Notes under the pieces: generated by a model
Told to the model about the DNA's origin: nothing
Database searches by the model: none
What the model saw: only the letters and a program-made list of their open reading frames with translations
Shown: piece after piece, positions 57,181 to 64,000 of the stretch
Position numbering within the stretch: position 1 is the stretch's first letter
Layout of the letters: the number at the start of each line of letters is the position of its first letter
Made by a program: the position numbers and the translations under genes
Source: Aphidius gifuensis
Lineage: Eukaryota; Arthropoda; Insecta; Hymenoptera; Braconidae
DNA length: 64,000 nucleotides
Assembly (NCBI RefSeq): GCF_014905175.1
Contig: NC_057788.1
Span: 14,409,404-14,473,403 of the forward strand
Direction of reading: 5' to 3'

Positions 57181-58464
57181 TTATCGTTTTCTAGAACGAT
57201 ATTGCTGTGAACGTTCGGTACTTGATGGAGTAGTTGGTGTTAAGTCTAATATGGCATCAGGATTTTCTTGTGATTTTTTTTCACGTTGTCTAACACGATA
57301 TTGTCGTACACGTTCAGTACTTAATGGTCTTGATTTCTTCGCAGGATTTTCCTGTAATTTCTCATCGTCGGAATCATGATTATATACTTTAGCCTCGACG
57401 ATTAAGGGAGTAGGATAACTTGTACTCGTTTTGTTTTGTATTAATCGTTTATCTAGGTTTCGATATTGCTGTGAACGTTCCGTACTTGATGAAGTAGTTG
57501 GTTTTAAGTCTAATATAGCATCAGGATTTTCTTGTAATTTTTTTTCACGTTGTCTAGCACGATATTGCCGTGAACGTTCAGTACTTGAAACAGGTGAACA
57601 TGTTGAAGCTAATCGAGCATCATGATTTTTTTGTAATTTTTTTTCACGTTGTCTAGCACGATATTGCCGTGAACGTTCAGTACTTGAAACAGGTGAACAT
57701 GTTGAAGCTAATCGAGCATCATGATTTTCTTGTAATTTTTTTTCACGTTGTCTAGCACGATATTGTCGTACACGTTCAGTACTTAATGGTCTTGATTTTT
57801 TCGCAGGATTTTCCTGTAATTTCTCATCGTCGGAATCATGATTATATACTTTAGCCTCGACGATTAAGGGAGTAGGATAACTTGTACTCGTTTTGTTTTG
57901 TATTAATCGTTCATCCGGATTTTGATTTTGCTGTGAACGTTCCGTACCTGATGAAGTAGTTGGTTTTAAGTCTAATATGGCATCAGGATTTTCCTGTAAT
58001 TTTTTTTCACGTTGTCTAGCACGATATTGCCGTGAACGTTCAGTACTTGAAACAGGTGAACATGTTGAAGCTAATCGAGCATCATGATTTTCTTGTAATT
58101 TTTTTTCACGTTGTCTAGCACGATATTGTCGTACACGTTCAGTACTTAATGGTCTTGATTTCTTCGCAAGATTTTCCTGTGGTTTTTGATCAGTTAAATC
58201 AGGGTGGCAAACTTGAACCTTGACGACTAATGGAGTTACATTGGTTTTTGTTTTTTCGAGCATACCTTTGCCAAACATTAGTTTTAGTAATAATATTTTT
58301 GAATTACAATTTGAATCAAGTGTTAAAGAATAAGTATTAATATTTCCATTTCCGTTTTCATTATTTTTATCAACATTCAATTTGTTGGGATCCATTTTAG
58401 ATTCATCAGGGATTTGTGATGATCGAGACAGTTTTTCCGTCTCTTTACAACGTTTTGCGTTCAT
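57181..58464 (-). CDS. Basic repeat protein with nine TER-x-RQYR motifs
   Basis: A single open frame of 427 residues whose function I do not know. Residues 1-105 are unique and polar. From 108 the protein is built from repeats: T-E-R at 108, 141, 174, 229, 262, 295, 328, 383 and 416, spaced 33, 33, 55, 33, 33, 33, 55 and 33. Six units have the full basic core R-Q-Y-R-x-R-Q-R-E-K-K; the others are degenerate. A 121-residue super-repeat (108-228) recurs from 229. There is no signal peptide or membrane segment, and the basic cores suggest nuclear nucleic-acid binding. The core loosely recalls STPR repeats of silkworm FMBP-1 and the ER-x-R-x-YR-x-R-x-R stretches seen in some insect transposon proteins; neither is proven. 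TTTTTAG lies 11 bases before the ATG, so a 5' intron may precede it. Nucleotide repeats are very alike, so unit gain is recent. Confidence 0.7.
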   Translation of the reverse strand: MNAKRCKETEKLSRSSQIPDESKMDPNKLNVDKNNENGNGNINTYSLTLDSNCNSKILLLKLMFGKGMLEKTKTNVTPLVVKVQVCHPDLTDQKPQENLAKKSRPLSTERVRQYRARQREKKLQENHDARLASTCSPVSSTERSRQYRARQREKKLQENPDAILDLKPTTSSGTERSQQNQNPDERLIQNKTSTSYPTPLIVEAKVYNHDSDDEKLQENPAKKSRPLSTERVRQYRARQREKKLQENHDARLASTCSPVSSTERSRQYRARQREKKLQKNHDARLASTCSPVSSTERSRQYRARQREKKLQENPDAILDLKPTTSSSTERSQQYRNLDKRLIQNKTSTSYPTPLIVEAKVYNHDSDDEKLQENPAKKSRPLSTERVRQYRVRQREKKSQENPDAILDLTPTTPSSTERSQQYRSRKR

Positions 58465-58699
58465 ATTGACAATTCTAAAAAGAGATTAATATAATATTTT
58501 TTATTGTTTTATTTTTATATGTATATGTACTTATGAATTGAATTATTATATTATCATATATAAATAATATAATATATATGTATACATAGAAATATAAATA
58601 TGTGTAGGTACATATACATTCATGCACTTATGCATGTAATTTTTCAATTAATTATTATATTTATATATATATATTAAAATCAATTAAAATATATGTATA
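58465..58699. other. 5' flank of the repeat-protein gene
   Basis: AT-rich with TATATA runs. On the minus strand the polypyrimidine tract and AG (TCTCTTTTTAG, near 58475-58485) look like a splice acceptor. Confidence 0.4.
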
Positions 58700-60233
58700 C
58701 AGACTGTTCCAATTCAATCTATTAATGGATTTTGATCGAAAAATATGGCTCGAATTAAAAGATGATCTAAGTAAAAGTTGTAGGGTTTGGAAGGGGTCAT
58801 AGAAAAAAAAAAATTCAAAATGGCGGAGTTACAGGTATAAACATAGTTTTTTCAAGGGATTACCCTTGGCCAGTCACTAAATATGAAAATGCTTTGAAAT
58901 TTTTACAGTAGATTTTTGAAATACTGATACAATTTATGTAATTTTTTGGTAATTGTTTGGAAGCTCGTTATTTTTTTATTAATTTTCAAAGTTGACAACT
59001 TTTAACATGGGCTCTTATGGAGAACACGATTTTTCTAAAAAAAAAGTCCATTAAAATACCAATATTTTTAATCGACAATATGACATCGTGAAAAAAAAAC
59101 TATTGGGTTATAAAATGAGACAAAACAAAGTATGGAAGAAAAATCAAAGAGGTTTAGAGCTTAATTTTTTTGTAATTAATAATTAAAGTCTGAAAAAATT
59201 CATCTAATCGAGCAGTATATATGACGTCGGCTATATTCTAATATACGCTTGGCAACACCGAATAGTGATCCGCTATGTTGTAGCGCGTAGGTTTAAAAAC
59301 GCCAGTAATAAATCCAGGCATATTGTTCATTGATACATACATACTACCACAGCAGCTAAATCATACACTAACACAACTGCACTCAGTACACCCAACTGTT
59401 TTTTTTTTCTGCGGTGTTTCACGATTTACATATTTTTTTTAACTTTTAAATAAATGTTTAAAAAAATAAAAAGTTGATAGAATGTATTTCAGAGATTAAT
59501 AATATTAGGTTATTGTACAATAATTATTTTGAAAAACAATTGTTCTAACAGAACAAAAAACAAAAACTTCATCCTTTTGAGGTTGGCAATGGTTCTCGGA
59601 TCAATGTATTGAACATCCCGGGAAAAAAAAGTGATCTTTGAAGATCTTCAAAGATCGTCTATGGAAGATCGTTGAAGATGTCGCTTTGTCCGCATCAGTG
59701 ACTATCACTGACGATCTCCAACGATGTCTGTCTATCGTCAACGATCTCTATGAGAATTATGATGTCGAACGATCTGGAAATATATATGAAGATAAACAAT
59801 TATCTTCAACGATATAATGATTTAAAAATTAAAAAAAATTAATTTAAAATAAAATTAACATCAAAATGCATTACTAAACATTTATATTAAACGGAACGAC
59901 ATAAATTGTTATATTATATTTTATTAATTAAGAAAATATTTTTTGAAGCTTATAAAAATAACATAAGTATATTCTCATTGTCTTATATTAACAATCCATT
60001 TGTTTTTATTCTTTTTTTTTTAAGACATAAGTTTTTAAGTATAAGCTTTAATGACTTTTTGATGACAATATTACGTCAGTCTCAATTAGACATCTTCTTC
60101 TCTGGGAACGAATCGTCTTCAAAAATATTGTTTCCCAAGCGAATCATCTAATGAATAAACATAAAAAATTATATATCAGGATAGTTTTTTAATTTTATTT
60201 GAAAAATAATAAATATATTTAACTTACATTTGC

Positions 60234-60442
60234 ATCTGCATACTCGAAGCCAAAAAGTTGGTCTTCATCTTCGACAGCCTCTTGTAATCTAACGATAATT
60301 GCTGTTCGTCAGATTGAAGGTTTGGACTTCTTCGGTCAAAGTTATTTGTTGGACTAGTTAATCCATTTCTTGAGTTAGAACGACTTCTACTAATTAAATT
60401 TCTATCTAAAATATTTGTTGAAAATGACAATTTTTTTTTCAT
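60234..60442 (-). pseudogene. Captured exon-like segment
   Basis: On the minus strand an ATG opens M-K-K-K-L-S-F-S-T-N-I-L-D-R then R-S-R-S-N-S-R-N-G-L-T-S-P-T-N-N-F-D-R-R. Near 60310 a more protein-like frame takes over (R-L-Q-E-A-V-E-D-E-D-Q-L-F-G-F-E-Y-A-D-A-N) and runs into AAT-GTAAGT, a consensus donor. A one-base shift separates the frames. It is enclosed by 130-bp inverted repeats. The source gene is not recognised. Confidence 0.4.
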
Positions 60443-60644
60443 TAGATAAAAATGTCCAATTGAGACTGACGTAATATTGTCATTTTGCTTGTCATCAAAA
60501 AGTCATTAAAGCTTATACTTAAAAACTTATGTCTTAAAAAAAAAAGAATAAAAACAAATGGATTGTTAATATAAGACAATGAGAATATACTTATGTGTTA
60601 CGTACTGGTATTTTAATATTTAAAAATAATTAATTAATAAATAA

Positions 60645-61290
60645 TATTTGGTAAATTCAAGGGATATAGAACAATATCGAGTAGCACATAAATTTTTTCT
60701 TTTTATTTTTAATAATTATATTTCACTTTTAGCGTCATTGACATTTGTTATTTAAATATTATTTACTTTTTCAATATAATTTTTCATTTTAAATTTTATT
60801 TTCTCATGCCGCAGTTGCATTTTTAAATCAGCAACTCGATATTTAACATCCGTTGAATTTATTAATTATTTAGAATAATATCTCAGCAACAATTAAATGC
60901 TGACTATCATGAGAACCATCAATTTTGATTGGTCAAAGATGTTACCACCTAAGATCATCCCTACTTTTAATTTAATTTAATCAAACACTTCTGATAAAAA
61001 TTAAATAAATAAATTGAACTTTTACGTTTTAAATAAATAACATTTTTCGAGTGAATTTAAATTAATTAATATTTGTGATAAATTATTATTTCCTGTGTTA
61101 TTTAACCTTCCCTAATCCTATATAAAACATTATTGACTGTGACATTTCTCCGGGGTGTTGTTTTCTGTGCTTTGAGTTCATTTTACGTTTGGATTATTCG
61201 AGACTATCAACAACAACAGGCGACCATCCAGATTGACACGCTCTCAACAACAATATTTATTTCGAATTAATTCTTACAACAAAGGTAGAT
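60645..61290 (+). promoter_or_regulatory. Putative Pol II promoter within the CCCGGG element
   Basis: TATATAAAA at 61119-61127 is followed by a less AT-rich leader (TCCGGGGTGTTGTTTTC ... CAACAACAACAGGCGACC) and an AAAG-GTAGAT donor-like site at 61283. Upstream lie ATTGG boxes and the 310 bp shared with 27410-27720. The transcript it would drive is not evident. Confidence 0.4.
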
Positions 61291-61889
61291 CTACATTTAT
61301 ACACATTCCCTCCTAACCCGTTACCCTGTAGGTAATAACAAAATAAGAAGATTTTTTAATTTTAACGTGAAATACCAAGTTGATTTATTTTAATTATTCT
61401 ATGATTATTTACTTATTAAATTTTGGCTTTAAACATTCTTTCTTTTTTGTTATTTCATAGTTAAATTTTAAATTTTTCAACTTGGTACGTAAGAAAGTTT
61501 ATAAGCTTCAAAAAATATTTTCTTAATTAATAAAATATAATATAACAATTTATGTCGTTCCGTTTAATATAAATGTTTAGTAATGCATTTTGATGTTAAT
61601 TTTATTTTAAATTAATTTTTTTTAATTTTCAAATCATTATATCGTTGAAGATAGTTGTTTATCTTCATATATATTTCCAGATCGTTCGACATCATAATTC
61701 TCATAGAGATCGTTGACGGTAGACAGACATCGTTGGAGATCGTCAGTGATAGTCAATGATGCGGACAAAAGCGACATCTTCAACGATCTTCCATAAACGA
61801 TCTTTGAAGATCTTCAAAGATCACTTTTTTTTCCCGGGATAGGATTTATCCCTTCTTCTATACCCCAAAATTTGGTCGGGGTAATCCCT

Positions 61890-62546
61890 TATATGGATAC
61901 TGTATTTTTTTTTGTACCAAAATGTTTCTATTACATCAAAAATAACACTATTCAGTAAATTGGTATCTAGAAAAAGTAAAATGTTTTTTTTTTTTTTCAA
62001 GTACAAAGCACGCGATTTTTTGTCAATAAAAATTAGAATTAGGTAGGATATATCACGCAAAATTTGTAAATATTTTTTTAAATATTTGTTCGGGTCATTA
62101 AATATCAATAATTAATTAACAAACGACGGAAATTAACAAACAACCGATACCTACTTCTAATTTTTATTAACGAAAAATCGCACGCTTTGTACTTGAAAAA
62201 AAAAAAAAACATCAAATTTTCGAGCGTCGCGCTGCGCTTTCCGGTCTTTGTTAATTTATTATCGATATTTAATGACCCGGACACATAATAAAAAAATATT
62301 TACGTATTCTTCGCGATATATCCTACCTAATTCTAATTTTTCTTAACAAAAAATCGCGCGCTTTGTACTTGAAAAAAAAAAAAACATAAAATTTCCGAGC
62401 GCCGCGCTGCATTTTCCGTTGTTTGTTTATTAATTATAGATATTTAATCACCTGGACACATAACAAAAAAATATTTACGTATTCTTCGCGATATATCCTA
62501 CCTAATTCCAATTTTTATTAACAAAAAATCTCGTATCCATAACAAA
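61890..62546. repeat. 184-bp tandem repeat plus inverted partial unit
   Basis: ATCGC(A/G)CGCTTTGTACTTG occurs at 62168 and 62352, followed each time by a GAGCG(T/C)CGCGCTGC block and GATATATCCTACCTAATTC. An inverted partial unit lies at 61975-62100. The short minus ORF at 61821 is read from it. Confidence 0.65.
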
Positions 62547-62815
62547 ATAGTATATTTCGTTACAAGTGCCCACTCAGAGAGTGTGCTCTCAACGAATTTG
62601 GAGGGGCAAGCACGAGCCTTGGCTGGCCTTGGCGAGTGTTTCCCCTCCAAATGAGTTGTGAGCGGGCTCTCTGATTGGGCACATGTAACGAACTATATTT
62701 TATGTTACTAGGAACAGTGGTAATAATGTGTGAATTTCCAAAAAGCGCACTACCCCTCTTACGCTTTGGAAATTCACACATTATTCCCAGTGCCCTTGTA
62801 ACCTAAAATATAGTA
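62547..62815 (-). repeat. Double-hairpin element (copy 2, inverted)
   Basis: Reverse-orientation copy of 8475-8727 with the same two hairpins. The large arm carries a short local duplication (GCCTTGGCTGGCCTTGGCG). The translated products of the two copies agree over about 60 residues only because the DNA is conserved. Confidence 0.8.
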
Positions 62816-62996
62816 TCCATTTGAAAAAACTATGTTCATACCTGAAACTCCGCCGTTTTGAATTTTTCGAATTGTTGTTTTTTTTTTTTCCAGGTCCCTA
62901 TTCAAACCCTACAACTTTTACTTTAATCATTTTTAAATTCGGGCCATATTTTTCAAGAAAAATCTATTATCCAATTAAAACGGGACAGTCTGTATA

Positions 62997-63541
62997 CACA
63001 CAGAGAAGGATATGTTAACAGTTAACATATCCTGTTTAATGTTAACATATGCCATGTTAAAATGGGTGGTGGCTGATAAGTTTACATCAAAGATATATAT
63101 ATTAACATTAAACATACGTATCTTAAAAGTTAATATGCGTATGTTAACTATTAAGATATCTGAAATTGACACAATTTGAAGGTTAGGCTGATAGTTGAAG
63201 ACATTTACGTATGTAAATATAAAAATTGAATGTAAAATTAAGAACGAATTTACAAAAAAACTAAATTTGAATAAATTTATGACAACACGAGTACATATTA
63301 TATTATATTACAATTAGAATAGTATCACAATATAATGTCAAAAAAAAAAGATGACAAGAAGTAGACTGGCGCATCAAAATATTTGGCCGCGTAAAGATAC
63401 GTATGTTAACTATAAACATACGTATGTTAACAGTTAAGTTATCTATGTTTATTGTTAATATATATATCTTAACATTAAACTTTTGTATGTTTAATGTAAA
63501 CATATTGGTATGTTAACTGTTAACTTATCCTTCTCTGAGTG
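62997..63541. mobile_element. CAC-ended MITE with GTTAACATAYG motif arrays
   Basis: A 545-bp element with ends CACACAGAGAAGGATA and, inverted, CACTCAGAGAAGGATA, and TA on both sides. It stands two bases from the Tc1/mariner-like end. GTTAACATACGTATGTTAAC-like palindromes and half-sites recur about twenty times. The minus ORFs of 65-66 residues (repeats of V-N-I) are translations of these motifs. Confidence 0.85.
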
Positions 63542-64000
63542 TATTAAGGACTCTAATTTATAAGACTAGTAAATATATATGGATAGGTACGAACATATAT
63601 GCAGAATAGCTATTCTTTACATAATTATCCGCAAGTTATCCCGAGCGACTGGGATAACTATTAACTATTCTGTGGCAATTCACCCGAATTTATGGCTTTA
63701 TTTGTATCTTTCTCAATGGTTTTCATCGAACGACATATCGCTTTAGAGCGTTTCCATGTTATCCCATGTACATGGGATAATTATGCCAAGAATATCTATC
63801 CAGGTATGTATGAAAGTATACATACATGTGCTTATACTTATAAATTGAATTATTACAGTATGAACATGAATTATTATATTATATATATATGTATACATAC
63901 ATGTAGTTATAAGTTTTAGTATATTTTATTATTTATCAATACTTACAACAAATGTTGATTTTCACTGTCACTTTTAAATGCTAAACTCAACAGAATATGC
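63542..64000. repeat. Right edge with TTATCCC/GGGATAA hairpins
   Basis: GTTATCCCGAGCGACTGGGATAAC (63636-63659) is inside a longer fold with CAGAATAG ... CTATTCTG at 63602-63673. TTATCCCATGTACATGGGATAA (about 63760-63781) is a perfect palindrome 120 bp downstream. No gene is identified before the window end. Confidence 0.5.

Larger units (their letters stand above)
59617..61838. mobile_element. CCCGGG-type element with 340-bp TIRs, captured exon and promoter
   Basis: A 2222-bp element with ends CCCGGGAAAAAAAAGTGATC and its complement, and AT on both sides. TIRs run about 340 bp and begin with GATCTTTGAAGATCTTCAAAG-like arrays. Inside are a second inverted repeat (59966-60092 against 60450-60597) around an exon-like segment, the 310-bp segment shared with 27410-27720, and a TATA box. 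I see no transposase. Confidence 0.8.
58855..61889 (-). mobile_element. GGGATTACC-family copy split by the CCCGGG element
   Basis: 58855-59616 and 61839-61889 are together one minus-strand copy of the element at 2534-3203. The sequence on each side of the insertion joins into the expected order once the CCCGGG element and one AT are removed. The outer TTAA sites have decayed to TTCA and TTAT. Confidence 0.8.
58700..62992. mobile_element. Tc1/mariner-like element (TA TSD) hosting nested insertions
   Basis: Ends CAGACTGTTCCAATT and its inverted partner closing GGGACAGTCTG, with TA outside both. Arms extend about 155 bp (GTTGTAGGGTTTG against CAAACCCTACAAC; AAAATGGCGGAGT against ACTCCGCCGTTTT). 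Inside are the interrupted GGGATTACC copy (58855-59616 plus 61839-61889), the CCCGGG-type element, a 184-bp tandem repeat and the double-hairpin element. No mariner transposase remains. Confidence 0.75.

Noticed and set aside
63303..63503. Asn/Ile/Val-repeat ORFs at the right end
   Set aside because: They are translations of GTTAACAT motif arrays inside a MITE.
1..64000. Integrated viral or polydnavirus segment
   Set aside because: I looked for viral replication, structural or virulence genes and for circle-junction motifs and recognised none. The inverted repeats are explained by MITEs.

Overview
The window looks like nuclear DNA from an insect, and my best guess is a hymenopteran such as a parasitoid wasp. 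It is extremely AT-rich, protein genes are sparse and split by introns, and most of the sequence is made of small non-autonomous DNA transposons with clear terminal inverted repeats (TIRs) and target-site duplications (TSDs). The order is an inference. The insect-type D1 dopamine receptor and the acetyl-CoA carboxylase relic fit it but do not prove it.

Genes. (1) A D1-like dopamine receptor (Dop1/Dop1R1 type) lies on the minus strand. Five exons at 9846-12291 join in phase through perfect GT/AG sites and cover TM1 to the C-terminal tail. A GC-rich 75-bp segment at 40992-41066 ends in a consensus donor, has the right phase and starts with ATG, so I propose it as the first coding exon. That gives a 432-residue receptor with a 28.7-kb first intron. 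(2) A 427-residue minus-strand ORF at 57181-58464 codes for a nuclear-looking protein with nine TER motifs spaced 33 or 55 residues apart. No other intact gene is convincing. Broken coding remnants are an acetyl-CoA carboxylase mosaic (17150-17835), a neighbouring unknown remnant split by a MITE (17862-18750), a 350-bp tandem duplication with decayed coding sequence (23901-24680), a J-domain-like relic (28419-28625), and fragments at 28970-29330 and 47988-48109.

Layout. 1-9.2 kb is a mosaic of hAT-like, TTAA-flanked and CACGGAG-type elements. 9.8-12.3 kb is the receptor body. 12.3-34.2 kb, inside the proposed first intron, is packed with nested elements and pseudogenes. 34.2-44.4 kb is mostly non-repetitive, with microsatellites and a few GC-rich patches, and probably holds the 5' part of the receptor gene. 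44.4-57 kb is again repeat-rich, including a 120-bp palindromic tandem array and a 2.5-kb inverted repeat. 58.7-63.5 kb is a stack of at least three transposons nested inside one another, next to a fourth.

Transposon groups. Four groups emerge from TIR and TSD reading. hAT-like elements begin TAGTGATGT or TAGTGGTCT and have 8-bp TSDs, two of them perfect. TTAA-flanked elements begin GGGATTACC, TACTACTA or GGTTG. Elements with CAC(G/T)GAGA or similar heads carry 2-bp TSDs. Elements beginning CCCGGG, CCCTAG or CCCGAG also carry 2-bp TSDs. Several families contain a tRNA-like module with recognisable A and B boxes, the clearest derived from tRNA-Arg(UCU). That is the observation I find most worth following up.
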